Shown here piece after piece: positions 9,254 to 17,208 of a stretch of 64,000 bases of DNA (position 1 is the first letter of the stretch; each line of letters starts with the position of its first letter). The translations under genes and the position numbers were made by a program. Below the pieces are notes generated by a model. The model was not told the origin of the DNA. It saw nothing but the letters and a program-made list of their open reading frames with translations, and ran no database searches. This DNA is from Streptomyces mangrovisoli (GTDB lineage Bacteria > Actinomycetota > Actinomycetes > Streptomycetales > Streptomycetaceae), in NCBI RefSeq assembly GCF_000974985.2, contig NZ_LAVA02000001.1, forward strand, positions 101,671 to 165,670, in the 5' to 3' direction.

Positions 9254-9286
9254 GGTGCCGGGCCCTGGCGGCGAGGGCCCGGCACC
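9254..9286. terminator. Perfect 13-bp inverted repeat, possible factor-independent terminator or mRNA hairpin
   Basis: GGTGCCGGGCCCT and its exact complement are separated by seven bases. There is no T-run on either strand. It lies between the divergent FMO-type and DoxX genes, an odd place for a terminator, so it may be a remnant or an insulator for upstream readthrough. Confidence 0.45.
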
Positions 9287-9321
9287 GTGGGTGACGGAGG
9301 GTGCGGCGCGCTCCTCTGCCG

Positions 9322-9403
9322 GGTGCGGACGCGGGTGAGGCGGTCCTCCCGCGTGTAGGTGCGGACGCGGGTGAGGCGGTCCTCCCGCGCGAAGGTGCGG
9401 ACG
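9322..9403. repeat. 36-bp tandem repeat (two full copies plus 10 bp)
   Basis: Two near-identical 36-bp units (9322-9357 and 9358-9393, differing only in the last four bases) are followed by the first ten bases of a third. The period is a multiple of three and the reverse strand reads as a 12-residue repeat, but no credible gene contains it. Apart from this repeat, the hairpin at 9254-9286 and the operator at 9468-9482, I see nothing in the 390-bp gap 9122-9511. Confidence 0.85.
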
Positions 9404-9467
9404 TGACGAAGCCGGTTCGCGGCGATCCGCCGCACCGCTCTTGCGGAACCGGCGCCGGTCCGCTGAA

Positions 9468-9482
9468 CTGACGTACCGTCAG
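9468..9482. promoter_or_regulatory. Operator copy 4 (CTGAC-N5-GTCAG)
   Basis: CTGACGTACCGTCAG is an exact copy of the palindrome, ending 30 bp upstream of the DoxX start at 9512 and well placed to control the DoxX/DUF35 pair. Confidence 0.75.
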
Positions 9483-9511
9483 ATACCGGCGTCGGCGGAA
9501 CGGGGTGTCTC

Positions 9512-9961
9512 ATGGACACGATCTGGCTCGGCGGCGGGGCATGGCTGGCCGTGCTCCGCATCGGCCTCGGGCTGTGGTGGCTGGAGAGCTGGCGGCACAA
9601 GGACAAGAAGACCTGGTTCCAGGGCGCGGGCATCACCTGGGCGGCGGACGTGGCGGCCAAGCACCGCTGGGCGGCGGTGCGTTCGGGCTTCGACACGGTG
9701 GTACGGCCCCGGCCCCGGGCGATGGCGTACGTCGTCGCCTACGCGGAACTCGCGCTCGGCCTCGGCCTGATCCTCGGCCTGCTGACGCCGGTGGCCCTGA
9801 TCGGCGGGCTGCTGCTCAACGCGGCGTACTTCACCCTCATGATCCACGACTGGGCCGAGCAGGGGCAGAACGCGATGATGGCGCTGATCTCGGTGGTCGC
9901 GCTGTTCGCGATGTCCTGGCAGACCTGGTCGCTGGACAGCGCGCTGGGCTGGTTCGGATGA
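9512..9961 (+). CDS. DoxX family integral membrane protein
   Basis: A 149-residue hydrophobic protein with about four transmembrane segments: WLAVLRIGLGLWWLESW near the start, YVVAYAELALGLGLILGLL and PVALIGGLLLNAAYFTLMI in the middle, and MMALISVVALFAMSW near the end. The pattern fits the DoxX/TQO-small-subunit family, whose members are associated with quinone- or thiol-linked redox proteins, though most are uncharacterised. The gene has the shared operator 30 bp upstream and its stop overlaps the start of the DUF35 gene (ATGA), so it is expressed with acyl-CoA metabolism genes. A role in handling a hydrophobic substrate at the membrane is conceivable but unproven. Confidence 0.85.
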   Translation: MDTIWLGGGAWLAVLRIGLGLWWLESWRHKDKKTWFQGAGITWAADVAAKHRWAAVRSGFDTVVRPRPRAMAYVVAYAELALGLGLILGLLTPVALIGGLLLNAAYFTLMIHDWAEQGQNAMMALISVVALFAMSWQTWSLDSALGWFG

Positions 9962-10353
9962 GCGGCCGCCACGACCTGCCCGACATCGACGCGTTCACCC
10001 GGCCCTACTGGGAGGCGGCCGCGCGGGGGCACCTGCTGGTGCGCCGCTGCCGGGCCTGCGGGCGGGCGCACCACTACCCGCGCGAGTTCTGCCCGCACTG
10101 CTGGAGCGACGAGGTGGAGTGGGAGCCGGCCTGCGGCCGGGCCGCGCTCTACACGTGGTCGGTGGTGCACCGCCATCAGCTCCCGCCCTTCGACGCGCGC
10201 ACGCCGTACGTCGCCGCGGTCGTGGACCTGGAGGAGGGGCCCCGCGTGGCGACCGAGGTGGTGGCGTGCGCGCCGGACGAACTGCGTCCGGGTATGGCCC
10301 TGGTGGCGGAGTTCCGGGAGGGAGTGGTGGTGTTCCGGCCGGAAAATCCGTGA
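9958..10353 (+). CDS. DUF35 / Zn-ribbon OB-fold acyl-CoA-associated protein
   Basis: A 131-residue protein with an N-terminal helix, a rubredoxin-like zinc ribbon (CRACG near residue 26 and CPHCW near 44) and a C-terminal OB-fold (YTWSVVHRHQLPPF and YVAAVVDLEEGPRVATEVV). DUF35 proteins pair with thiolase-fold lipid-transfer proteins; in steroid side-chain degradation the Ltp-DUF35 complex is a retro-aldolase. The start ATG at 9958 overlaps the DoxX stop. Its likely partner is the thiolase-fold gene at 12949-14136, which has no DUF35 gene of its own and is under the same operator type. That pairing is inference from context. Confidence 0.87.
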   Translation: MSGRHDLPDIDAFTRPYWEAAARGHLLVRRCRACGRAHHYPREFCPHCWSDEVEWEPACGRAALYTWSVVHRHQLPPFDARTPYVAAVVDLEEGPRVATEVVACAPDELRPGMALVAEFREGVVVFRPENP

Positions 10354-10386
10354 CGGCTGCCGCCGCGCCGACGGTTCAATGGGGGC

Positions 10387-10998
10387 ATGGCGCCGATACG
10401 TGAACGCTCCCACCTGCCCGCCCGGTCCGCACCGCACGGCGACGGCCTGCTGCTGCGGCCCTGGGACCCCGGGTCCGAGACGGACGTCGCGGCCTGGCTG
10501 CACGGGCGCACCGACCCGGAGTTCCGGCGTTGGAACACGCCCTTGCAGGACACCACGGGCACCGACAGCGCCCGCGAGTCCCTGCGCGCGCAGGTGCAGC
10601 TCGGGGCCGACGGCGGCTGCGTCCCGTTCTGCGTCACGGACGCCGCGAGCGGCGCGGTGCTCGGGCATGTCGGCATCAACGCGATCAACCAGGTCATGCG
10701 GCTCGGGCTGGTCGGCTACTGGGTGCTTCCCGAGGCCCGCGGGCAGCGGGTCGCGACGCGGGCGCTGCGGCTCGCGACGGCCTGGGCGTTCGCCGAACTC
10801 GGGCTGCACCGCCTGGAGCTCGGGCACGCCCTCGGCCACGACGCGTCCTGCCGGACCGCGGCGGCCTGCGGGTTCCCCTACGAGGGCACCCTGCGGGAAG
10901 CGATGTGGGAATCGGGGCGCCGGGACGCGTTCCGGGACGTCCATCTGCACGCCCGGCTGGCGACGGACCCCGCGCCGCCCGCGACAGCGGGGCGGTGA
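10387..10998 (+). CDS. GNAT family N-acetyltransferase (RimJ/RimL-like)
   Basis: A 203-residue protein of the GNAT fold. The conserved acetyl-CoA-binding segment is visible as LVGYWVLPEARGQRVATRAL (about residues 107-126), followed by AWAFAELGLHRLELGHALGHDASCRTAAACGF, the usual final strands of the RimJ/RimL subgroup. It would transfer acetyl from acetyl-CoA to a protein N-terminus or small amine in the cytoplasm. The next gene, also a GNAT protein, starts three bases after its stop, so the two are probably co-transcribed. No operator of the catabolic regulon is found upstream. Confidence 0.87.
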   Translation: MAPIRERSHLPARSAPHGDGLLLRPWDPGSETDVAAWLHGRTDPEFRRWNTPLQDTTGTDSARESLRAQVQLGADGGCVPFCVTDAASGAVLGHVGINAINQVMRLGLVGYWVLPEARGQRVATRALRLATAWAFAELGLHRLELGHALGHDASCRTAAACGFPYEGTLREAMWESGRRDAFRDVHLHARLATDPAPPATAGR

Positions 10999-11001
10999 CG
11001 G

Positions 11002-11859
11002 ATGCCCTCAGCGGACTGGCACCTCACCGCCGACCTCGACGACTTCCTCTCCCGGGCCGGAGACTTCCTCGCCTCCCGCCCGGCGCCGCACACCGTGCCG
11101 CTGACGGTCACGGACACCCTGCGCCGGCACGGGCTGCACGCGTACTCCGCGCAGGCGCCGCTGTTCGCGGTGCTGGAGGGCGGCGGGAAGGTCCGGGGCG
11201 CGGCCCTGCACACGTCGCCGCACCCGGTCCATCTGACGGCCGTGGCCGAGGAGGAGGCCGAGGCCCTCGCCACCCGGCTCGCCGAGGCCGGGTACCCGGT
11301 GACGGGCGTCAACGGGGAGTCGGCCACGGCGGCGGCGTTCGCGCGGGTCTGGAGCGCGCTGACCGGTGCGGAGGGGGAGCTGTTGCGGCGGCAGCGGCTG
11401 TACCGGCTCGTGGAGCTGACCGTGCCCCGGCCGGTCCCGCCGGGCGGCGCCCGGGTGGCCGGCCCGGCCGACCGGGACCTGGTGGCCCGGTGGTACCAGG
11501 AGTTCCAGGCGGCCATCGGGTACGGCCCGGAGCACCGGTCCCCGCGGGACGCCCGGCGGTGGGCGGACCAGCGGATCGCCTACGGCGGCGTGACGTTCTG
11601 GGAGACGCCCGGCGACGGTCCGGTGTCCCTGGCCGGGCGGACGCGGGTGGTCGCGGGGCAGGTGCGGGTGGCGCCGGTCTACACCCCGGCCGAGTGGCGC
11701 GGGCGCGGGTACGCGGGCGCGGTCACGGCCGAGGTGAGCCGGGGGGACGGGAACGAGGTGCTGCTCTTCACGGACCTGGCGAATCCGACGAGCAACGCGC
11801 TGTATGTGCGGGTGGGTTACCGGCCGGTGGCCGACTTCGCGGTGTACGCCTTCGGCTGA
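11002..11859 (+). CDS. GNAT family N-acetyltransferase (two-domain)
   Basis: A 285-residue protein. The N-terminal half is divergent. The C-terminal half carries the GNAT signature: VRVAPVYTPAEWRGRGYAGA (about residue 222) for the acetyl-CoA pyrophosphate loop, and LFTDLANPTSNALYVRVGY (about 255), the closing strand-helix. It starts three bases after the preceding GNAT gene, suggesting an operon and perhaps related substrates. It is followed by a 355-bp repeat-rich gap and then a convergent gene. The acceptor molecule cannot be read from the sequence. Confidence 0.86.
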   Translation: MPSADWHLTADLDDFLSRAGDFLASRPAPHTVPLTVTDTLRRHGLHAYSAQAPLFAVLEGGGKVRGAALHTSPHPVHLTAVAEEEAEALATRLAEAGYPVTGVNGESATAAAFARVWSALTGAEGELLRRQRLYRLVELTVPRPVPPGGARVAGPADRDLVARWYQEFQAAIGYGPEHRSPRDARRWADQRIAYGGVTFWETPGDGPVSLAGRTRVVAGQVRVAPVYTPAEWRGRGYAGAVTAEVSRGDGNEVLLFTDLANPTSNALYVRVGYRPVADFAVYAFG

Positions 11860-11919
11860 GACGGGGGCGATGGCGGGTCCCGGGGCCGTGGGGGCCGGTG
11901 GGGGCCGGTGGGGGTGATC

Positions 11920-12190
11920 GCGCAGTTCCCCGCGCCCCTGGTCACCTGCGGGCTCGTCGTGGCCGTTCGCGCAGTTCCCCGCGCCCCTGGGGGATGTGTG
12001 GCTGGGCGGGGTTTCCTCGTGTGGTGCCTCGCGCCTCTGGGAAAGTGCGGCTGGGTGGGGGTTGCTCGCGCAGTTCCCCGCGCCCCTTTCAGGGGCTTGG
12101 GCAGGTGCGCCCCGTCAGGGGCGCGGGGAACTGCGCGACCAGCCACGACGAGCCCGCAGGGAGGCACTTGAGGGGCGCGGGGAACTGCGC
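11920..12190. repeat. Cluster of Streptomyces 20-bp intergenic repeats with a stem-loop
   Basis: The unit GCGCAGTTCCCCGCGCCCCT occurs forward at 11920-11939, 11969-11988 and 12068-12087 and inverted at 12117-12136 and 12171-12190. The copies at 12068 and 12117 can pair into a 20-bp stem. The cluster fills the 355-bp gap between the convergent second GNAT gene and pdxH, and no gene is seen there. Similar copies lie at 20.6-20.7 kb and 56.2 kb. I recall this as a dispersed repetitive element of Streptomyces; here it probably acts as a bidirectional terminator. Confidence 0.85.
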
Positions 12191-12214
12191 GAGGGGCTTG
12201 CCGTCGGGGCGCGG

Positions 12215-12886
12215 CTACGGCCACAGCAGTTCGTGTTGCCAGGTGGAAGCGGCCGTCAGGCGGTAGCGGAGGCGGACGTGGCGGCGGTGGGGCTCCCCCT
12301 GGAAGAACTCCACCTCGGTGGGCGCCAGATGGTAGAGCGTCCACGTCGTGGCAGGCGTCGAGGGAGACCGCCGGGCTCGCTCCCACGCCTCCTCGGACGC
12401 CGCCCGCAGCTCCTCGACCGAGCCGAGGACCTCGCTCTGCCGGCCGGTCAGCGCCGCCGCCAGCGCTCCCGTGGACCGCACCCGCAGATCCGCGTGCGCG
12501 TCCTCGGGCGGCGCGACGGCGACGGGCCCGCGCACCCGCACCTGGCGGCCCAGCACCGGCCAGTAGAAGGCCAGCGCCGCGTACGGGCGGGCGGCCAGGT
12601 CCCGCCCCTTCGCGCTGGTGGCGTGCGTCGCGAACGACCAGCCGTGCGCCGCGTCGGCACCGTGCAGCATCACGATCCGTACGTCCGGCCGGCCCTCCGC
12701 GTCCGCCGTCGCCAGCGACATCGTGTGCGGCTCGCGCTCGCCCGCGGCCACCGCGTCCGCGAACCACGCGGTGAACAGGTCGAGGGGGCCGTCCGGCGCG
12801 GCGGCCGGGTCCAGCTCCGGCAGCGAGGTGACCTCCGGGTCCCACACCCGCAGCGACCGCAGCAGCTCCTGAAGATCCGTTCCCAT
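12215..12886 (-). CDS. pdxH: Pyridoxamine/pyridoxine 5'-phosphate oxidase (PdxH-like)
   Basis: A 223-residue split-barrel flavoprotein with the PdxH layout: the N-terminal FMN site PHTMSLATADAEGRPDVRIV (about residue 53), SFATHATSAKGRDLAARPYA (about 83), WPVLGRQVRVRGPV (about 109), and a C-terminal segment ending in RHVRLRYR with a terminal LLWP. Canonical PdxH converts pyridoxamine or pyridoxine phosphate to pyridoxal phosphate with FMN and oxygen. The C-terminus ends LTAASTWQHELLWP rather than the common RLxP, so a related substrate is possible. The gene follows the thiolase-fold gene at 12949 by 62 bp across a tandem repeat, so co-transcription is possible. Confidence 0.8.
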   Translation of the reverse strand: MGTDLQELLRSLRVWDPEVTSLPELDPAAAPDGPLDLFTAWFADAVAAGEREPHTMSLATADAEGRPDVRIVMLHGADAAHGWSFATHATSAKGRDLAARPYAALAFYWPVLGRQVRVRGPVAVAPPEDAHADLRVRSTGALAAALTGRQSEVLGSVEELRAASEEAWERARRSPSTPATTWTLYHLAPTEVEFFQGEPHRRHVRLRYRLTAASTWQHELLWP

Positions 12887-12919
12887 GGTGCGAGTATCGC
12901 CCCCCTCGCAGGGAAGGGT

Positions 12920-12970
12920 GGATCACCGCCCAGGATCACCGCCCAGGATCACCGCCCCAGGATCACCGTC
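12920..12970. repeat. 13-bp tandem repeat (GGATCACCGCCCA, about four copies)
   Basis: Copies begin at 12920, 12933, 12946 (with one extra C) and 12960 (partial). The array straddles the stop codon of the thiolase-fold gene at 12949 and the intergenic space before pdxH, so the last residues of that protein (TVILGR) are encoded by the repeat. Confidence 0.85.
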
Positions 12971-14136
12971 CCCGACGAGCAGAACCACCCGCCGGTGCCG
13001 GACGCCAGGCCCAGTCGGGGTGGGTGGCCGTCCGTCGTGCGTATCTGCCGTGCCCCCGCCTCGCCCCGTAGCTGCCGTACCGCCTCCACCAGCAGGAACA
13101 GGCCGCGCATCCCGGGGTGCTGGGCGGACAGCCCGCCGCCGTCGGTGTTCACCGGCAGCGCGCCGCCCGCCACCAGCAGCCGGCCCTTCTCCACGAACGC
13201 CCCGCCCTCGCCCTTCGCACAGAAGCCCAGGTCCTCCAGCGTCACCAGCGTCATGTACGTGAAGGCGTCGTAGATCTCCGCGAAGTCGATCTCCGCCGGG
13301 CCCACCCCCGCCCGCTCGAAGGCCAGCCGGCCGCTGACCGCTGCCGGGGAGACGGTGAAGTCGGGCCACTGCGACAGGCTCGCGTGCGAGACGTGCTCGC
13401 CGGTGCCGAGCACCCACACCGGCGCCGTACGGCAGTCGCGCACGTACTCCTCGGCCGCGAGCAGCACCGCCGCGCCGCCGTCGGAGCGGACGCAGCAGTG
13501 CAGCTTCGTGAACGGGTCCGCGATCATCGGGCCGGACAGGACGTCGTCCACCGTGACCGGCTCGCGGAACATCGCGTCCGGGTTCAGCGCCGCGTTGGCC
13601 CGCGTCTGGACCGCCACCTCGGCCAACTGCTCGATCGTCGTGCCGTGTTCGATCATGTGGCGGCGGGCCGCCATCGCGTACTTCGCGATCAGCGTGTGGC
13701 CGTACGGCACCTCGAACTGGAGCGGCCCGCGCGCGCCGAAGGACAGGTCGCCGGTGCGGCGGCCCGCCCTGATGTCGGCGCGCGCGGTGGAGCCGTAGAC
13801 CAGCAGCACCGCCTCGGCGTGGCCGCACGCGATCGCGTCCGCCGCGTGGGCGGCCATCACCTCCCAGGTGGAGCCGCCCACCGAGGTCGAGTCGACCCAG
13901 GTGGGCCGCAGGCCCAGGTACTCGGCGACCTCCGCGGGCGCCAGGGTGCCGAGGCCCGCGGAGGCGAAGCCGTCCACCACCTCCCGCCCGAGCCCCGCGT
14001 CCGCGAGCGCGCGGCGGGCCGCCTGGGCGTGCAGGGCGTACGGCGTGGCGTCCGCCACCCGGCCGCAGTCGGACAGGGACACCCCGACCGCGGCGACTCT
14101 CCGCCTGCGGGTGGACACATGGGACACGGCAGACAC
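12949..14136 (-). CDS. Thiolase-fold lipid-transfer protein (Ltp-like, candidate aldolase subunit)
   Basis: A 395-residue protein of the SCP-x/lipid-transfer branch of the thiolase superfamily. Thiolase landmarks are present (SVGGSTWEVMAAHAADAI about residue 95, DGGAAVLLAAEEYVRDC about 222, AEIDFAEIYDAFTYM about 290, VNTDGGGLSAQHPGMRG about 342), but the nucleophilic cysteine of true thiolases is absent. Ltp proteins with DUF35 partners perform retro-aldol cleavage of hydroxyacyl-CoAs in steroid degradation. The DUF35 gene at 9958 is a candidate partner. It is divergent from the acyl-CoA dehydrogenase, and a shared operator lies at 14192-14206, 56 bp from its start. Confidence 0.88.
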   Translation of the reverse strand: MSAVSHVSTRRRRVAAVGVSLSDCGRVADATPYALHAQAARRALADAGLGREVVDGFASAGLGTLAPAEVAEYLGLRPTWVDSTSVGGSTWEVMAAHAADAIACGHAEAVLLVYGSTARADIRAGRRTGDLSFGARGPLQFEVPYGHTLIAKYAMAARRHMIEHGTTIEQLAEVAVQTRANAALNPDAMFREPVTVDDVLSGPMIADPFTKLHCCVRSDGGAAVLLAAEEYVRDCRTAPVWVLGTGEHVSHASLSQWPDFTVSPAAVSGRLAFERAGVGPAEIDFAEIYDAFTYMTLVTLEDLGFCAKGEGGAFVEKGRLLVAGGALPVNTDGGGLSAQHPGMRGLFLLVEAVRQLRGEAGARQIRTTDGHPPRLGLASGTGGWFCSSGTVILGR

Positions 14137-14191
14137 GACAGGGCTCCTCCCCGGTGCGACGCGCTTCCGTCCTGGCTCTCTCCCTCCTAAT

Positions 14192-14206
14192 ATGACGGCC
14201 CGTCAG
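14192..14206. promoter_or_regulatory. Operator copy 5 (one mismatch) overlapping a -10-like element
   Basis: ATGACGGCCCGTCAG matches the palindrome except for the first base. It lies between the divergent thiolase-fold and acyl-CoA dehydrogenase genes, 18 bp before the latter's start. It overlaps TAATAT (14188-14193), a good -10 hexamer for the rightward promoter, so binding would occlude polymerase. Confidence 0.7.
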
Positions 14207-14223
14207 ATCCGGAGGGAAGAGCC

Positions 14224-15417
14224 ATGGACGCCACCTTCACCGCCGAGCAGGACGAGATCCGCCGCACGCTGCGCGGCCTGCTGGCCGAGCGGGCGGGGCC
14301 GCACGCGCTGCGCGCCGCGCTCGACACCCCCGCCGGACACGACCGTGACCTGTGGTCCGCCCTCGCCGGACAACTCGGCCTGCCGGGGCTCGCGTTGCCC
14401 GAGGAGTACGGCGGCGTCGGCTGCTCGGCCACCGAACTCGCCCTCGCCGCCGAGGAGACGGGCCGCGCGCTCGCCCCCAGCCCGCTGCTGGCCACCGCCG
14501 TGCTCGCCGCCCCGCTGCTGCTCGCCCTCGGCACCGGCGCGCAACGCGCCGAGCTGCTGCCCCGGCTCGCCTCCGGCGCGCTCACCGCCGCGCTCGCCGT
14601 GCCCGGCACCCTGCTCGCCACCGCCCTCGCGCTGACCGGCGGCAACGGTGGCGACTGGGCCGGCGGCGGGCGGGCCGGCGGGGTGCAGGCCACCCGGTCG
14701 GCGGACGGCGGCTGGCGGCTGTACGGGCAGGCCGAGCAGGTGCTCGACGGCCACAGCGCCGGACTGCTGCTGGTCGCCGCGCACGCCGGCGGGTTCGCCC
14801 GGTCGCGCACCCTGCTCCTCCTCGTGCCGGGGGACGCGGCGGGCCTGGTGCGGGTGCGGCAGACCGCGCTCGACGCCACCCGCCCGCAGGCCCGCATCCA
14901 GCTCCGGGACGTGCCCGCCGACCTGCTCGGCGCGGACCCGGACGGCACCGGGGTGTCCGCCGCGCTCGCCGCGTGCGGGGACCTCGCCGCCGCGGTGCTC
15001 GCCTGCGAGGCCGCAGGGGCCGCCGCGCGGGCCCTGGAGCGCACGGTCGAGTACGTCGCGCAGCGCGAGCAGTTCGGGCGGGCGGTCGGCTCCTTCCAGG
15101 CGGTCAAGCACCGGCTGGCCGACGTCTACGTGCAGGTCCAGGCGGCCAGGTCGGCCGCCTACTACGCGGCCTGGGCGACCGCGCACGGTGAACGGGCCGG
15201 CGCCCTCGCGCTCGCCCAGGGCCTCAAGGCGCTGCGCGCGGCGAGCGCCGAGGGCATCCAGCTGCACGGCGGGATCGGTTTCACCTGGGAGCACGAGGCC
15301 CATCTGTACTTCAAGCGCGCCGCGGGCGACGAGCTGCTGTTCGGGCCCGTCCACCGGTTGCGCGCCCATGCCGCGGACGCGGCGCGGCTGTTCGAGGCGG
15401 CGGAGGTGACGGTGTGA
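14224..15417 (+). CDS. Acyl-CoA dehydrogenase family protein
   Basis: A 397-residue protein with the acyl-CoA dehydrogenase order: an N-terminal helical domain (FTAEQDEIRRTLRGLLAER), a shortened middle beta domain, and a C-terminal four-helix domain with YVAQREQFGRAVGSFQAVKH (about residue 280) and LHGGIGFTWEHEAHLYFKRA (about 350). It would introduce a 2,3-double bond into an acyl-CoA using FAD. In actinobacterial steroid catabolism such FadE proteins are often alpha2beta2 heteromers from adjacent genes, but only one is present here, so it is either a homomer or its partner lies elsewhere. GGAGGG is eight bases upstream of ATG 14224, and its stop overlaps the start of the next gene. Confidence 0.9.
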   Translation: MDATFTAEQDEIRRTLRGLLAERAGPHALRAALDTPAGHDRDLWSALAGQLGLPGLALPEEYGGVGCSATELALAAEETGRALAPSPLLATAVLAAPLLLALGTGAQRAELLPRLASGALTAALAVPGTLLATALALTGGNGGDWAGGGRAGGVQATRSADGGWRLYGQAEQVLDGHSAGLLLVAAHAGGFARSRTLLLLVPGDAAGLVRVRQTALDATRPQARIQLRDVPADLLGADPDGTGVSAALAACGDLAAAVLACEAAGAAARALERTVEYVAQREQFGRAVGSFQAVKHRLADVYVQVQAARSAAYYAAWATAHGERAGALALAQGLKALRAASAEGIQLHGGIGFTWEHEAHLYFKRAAGDELLFGPVHRLRAHAADAARLFEAAEVTV

Positions 15418-15890
15418 CGGCCATCGGCACACGCGTGGTCCAGAAGGTCTCCTCGACCCGCGCCTTCGCCAGGGTCGCGCCCCGGGTCGTCCCGGCCCTC
15501 GACCGGGCCGTGCACCGGCTCACCCGTGGAAAGGTGCTGCTCAGCGCGCTGATGCTGCCCGGGGTGATCCTCACGTCCACCGGCGCGCGCAGCGGACTGG
15601 CCCGCCGTACTCCCCTCGCGTGCATGCCCGAAACGGGCGGGCGCTCGTGGATCCTGGTCGGCTCCAACTTCGGGCGCGAGGGCCACCCCGCCTGGTCGCA
15701 CAACCTGCTCGCCCACCCGGAGGCCGACATCAACCGCAAGGGCGCGGACATCCCGGTCACCGCCGTGCTGCTGGAGGGCGACGAGCGGGAGGCCGTCTGG
15801 CGCGAGCTGGTCGCCTTCTGGCCGCCGTACGCGACGTACCAGGGGCGGGTGCTGCGGGAGATACGGCTGTTCCGGATCGCCCGGCGGTAG
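15414..15890 (+). CDS. Deazaflavin (F420)-dependent nitroreductase family protein (Ddn-like)
   Basis: A 158-residue protein of the nitroreductase-family deazaflavin-dependent oxidoreductase group, a split beta-barrel that binds F420. Typical segments are LMLPGVILTSTGARSGLARRTPL (about residues 45-67) and GREGHPAWSHNLLAHPEADI (about 88-107). It would transfer hydride from reduced F420 to an enone, quinone or similar acceptor. The GTG start at 15414 overlaps the acyl-CoA dehydrogenase stop, so the two are co-expressed, presumably from the operator-controlled promoter at 14.2 kb. The F420 cofactor would depend on fbiC at 38.6 kb. Confidence 0.87.
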   Translation: MTAIGTRVVQKVSSTRAFARVAPRVVPALDRAVHRLTRGKVLLSALMLPGVILTSTGARSGLARRTPLACMPETGGRSWILVGSNFGREGHPAWSHNLLAHPEADINRKGADIPVTAVLLEGDEREAVWRELVAFWPPYATYQGRVLREIRLFRIARR

Positions 15891-15991
15891 GCGGGGCGGG
15901 CGGCCGTTCACCGGCGGACATCAGGCGCGATCCACCCGAAAACGCTTCCGGGATGTGCCCATGATCGCCCCTTGCGAGCAGAATCTCCCCC

Positions 15992-16444
15992 ATGGACGAC
16001 GTGGACCGGAAAATCCTTGCCGAGCTTCAGCAGGACGGGCGGCTGACCGTGACCGAGCTGGCCGGGCGGGTGCGGCTGAGCGTCTCGCCCTGCCACCGCA
16101 GACTGCGCGAGCTGGAGCGCTCGGGCGCCGTGCAGGGGTACCGGGCGGTGGTGGACCCGGCCGCGCTCGGGCTCCGCTTCGAGGCGCTGGTCTTCGTGTC
16201 GATGCGGCAGGAGGACCGGGACACGGTCGCCGGGTTCGAGCGGGCCCTCGGCGAGGTGGAGCAGGTGCTGGAGGCGCAGCGGCTGTTCGGGGACCCCGAC
16301 TACCTGCTGCGGGTGGCCACGGCCGACCTGGCGGCCTTCCAGCGGCTGTACGACGAGCGGCTGGCGACCCTGCCGGGGGTGCAGCGGCTGACGTCCACGC
16401 TGGTGATGAAGCACGTGGTGCGGGACCGCCCGCTGCCCATGTGA
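15992..16444 (+). CDS. Lrp/AsnC family transcriptional regulator
   Basis: A 150-residue protein with an N-terminal winged helix-turn-helix (VDRKILAELQQDGRLTVTEL at residues 4-23, RVRLSVSPCHRRLRELERSG) and a C-terminal RAM/AsnC ligand-binding domain (ALVFVSMRQEDRDTVAGFE; GDPDYLLRVATADLAAF). Members form octamers and sense amino acids or other small metabolites. Starts at ATG 15992 with only weak ribosome-binding complementarity. It stands alone between the acyl-CoA dehydrogenase operon and the convergent TetR gene and has no copy of the catabolic operator. Its target is unknown; neighbouring genes or itself are the usual candidates. Confidence 0.9.
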   Translation: MDDVDRKILAELQQDGRLTVTELAGRVRLSVSPCHRRLRELERSGAVQGYRAVVDPAALGLRFEALVFVSMRQEDRDTVAGFERALGEVEQVLEAQRLFGDPDYLLRVATADLAAFQRLYDERLATLPGVQRLTSTLVMKHVVRDRPLPM

Positions 16445-16560
16445 ACGGCGTCCGGTGGGGCGGCCGTCTCGGGGCGCGCGGCAGGCGGCAGTTCACCGAG
16501 GTGAACCACCGCCTGTCAGACAGGACTTGGCGCCCGGACGGGGATCTGCGAGCGGCCGGG

Positions 16561-17208
16561 CTACTTCGTCGGCTTCTTGCCGGTGACACCCAGGTGTACC
16601 AACAGCGCGAGATTCGGCTTGAGTTCGGCCTGCTTGACGCCCCAGGTCTGGAAGCCCTTCTGGTGTGCGGCCACCGCCGCGAGCATGGCGACCAGCGAGC
16701 CCGCGATCGCGGCCGGGTTCACGTCCTTGTCGATCCGGCCCTTGGCCTGCAACTCGGCGATGGAGTCGGACAGGGAGTTGTTCACGGAGTTCAGGATCTT
16801 CATGCGGATCTTGTAGAAGCGCTTGTCGCCCTCGGCGGCGCCGAGGTCGACCACCCGCAGGATCGCGTCGTTCTTGCGCCAGAACTCCAGGAATCCGTCG
16901 ACGAGTTCCTGTGCCGTCTGCCAGCCCGCCTTGCCGGTCCAGCTGCGTTCGGCGACCAGCTCGGTCAACCCGGCGCCCTCGGCGGCCATTTGTTCGGCGA
17001 TCTCCAGGACGGCGCCCTCGACGTCCGGGAAGTACTGGTAGAAGGTCGCGGGCGAAGTGCCCGCCTTCCGGGCGACATCGATGACCTTGACGTCCCGGTA
17101 CGGAGAGGAGCTGAGCATCTCGCTGAGGCATTCGAGCAGCTTCTGCCGCGTCGCCTGCCCACGCCGGCCGGCCACGCGGCCGTCGACGGTACGCACTTGT
17201 CCTGTCAT
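16561..17208 (-). CDS. TetR/AcrR family transcriptional regulator, candidate regulator of the CTGAC-N5-GTCAG regulon
   Basis: A 215-residue one-component regulator. The TetR helix-turn-helix occupies residues about 18-65 (ATRQKLLECLSEMLSSS, VIDVARKAGTSPATFYQYFP). The ligand domain follows and ends in the basic GVTGKKPTK. It is the only TetR-type gene in the window and sits among the operator-bearing genes. A one-mismatch copy of the palindrome (17202-17216) covers its start codon, which would allow autorepression. It is convergent with the Lrp gene and divergent from kbpA. Actinobacterial TetR proteins of this kind often sense acyl-CoA. The link between this protein and the operators is inference from position, not proof. 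Confidence 0.9.
   Translation of the reverse strand: MTGQVRTVDGRVAGRRGQATRQKLLECLSEMLSSSPYRDVKVIDVARKAGTSPATFYQYFPDVEGAVLEIAEQMAAEGAGLTELVAERSWTGKAGWQTAQELVDGFLEFWRKNDAILRVVDLGAAEGDKRFYKIRMKILNSVNNSLSDSIAELQAKGRIDKDVNPAAIAGSLVAMLAAVAAHQKGFQTWGVKQAELKPNLALLVHLGVTGKKPTK

Noticed and set aside
9322..9403. 36-bp repeats as a possible CRISPR array
   Set aside because: The two units are directly adjacent without spacers and there are no cas genes nearby.
9136..9696. Minus-strand frame with a 12-residue repeat across the DoxX upstream region
   Set aside because: It overlaps the DoxX gene, has no recognisable domain and no ribosome binding site; the repeat is explained by the 36-bp DNA repeat.
16512..16524. 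Palindrome CCTGTCAGACAGG between the Lrp and TetR genes
   Set aside because: It contains GTCAG but not the CTGAC-N5-GTCAG spacing, and it lies downstream of both convergent genes, so it is not counted as an operator.
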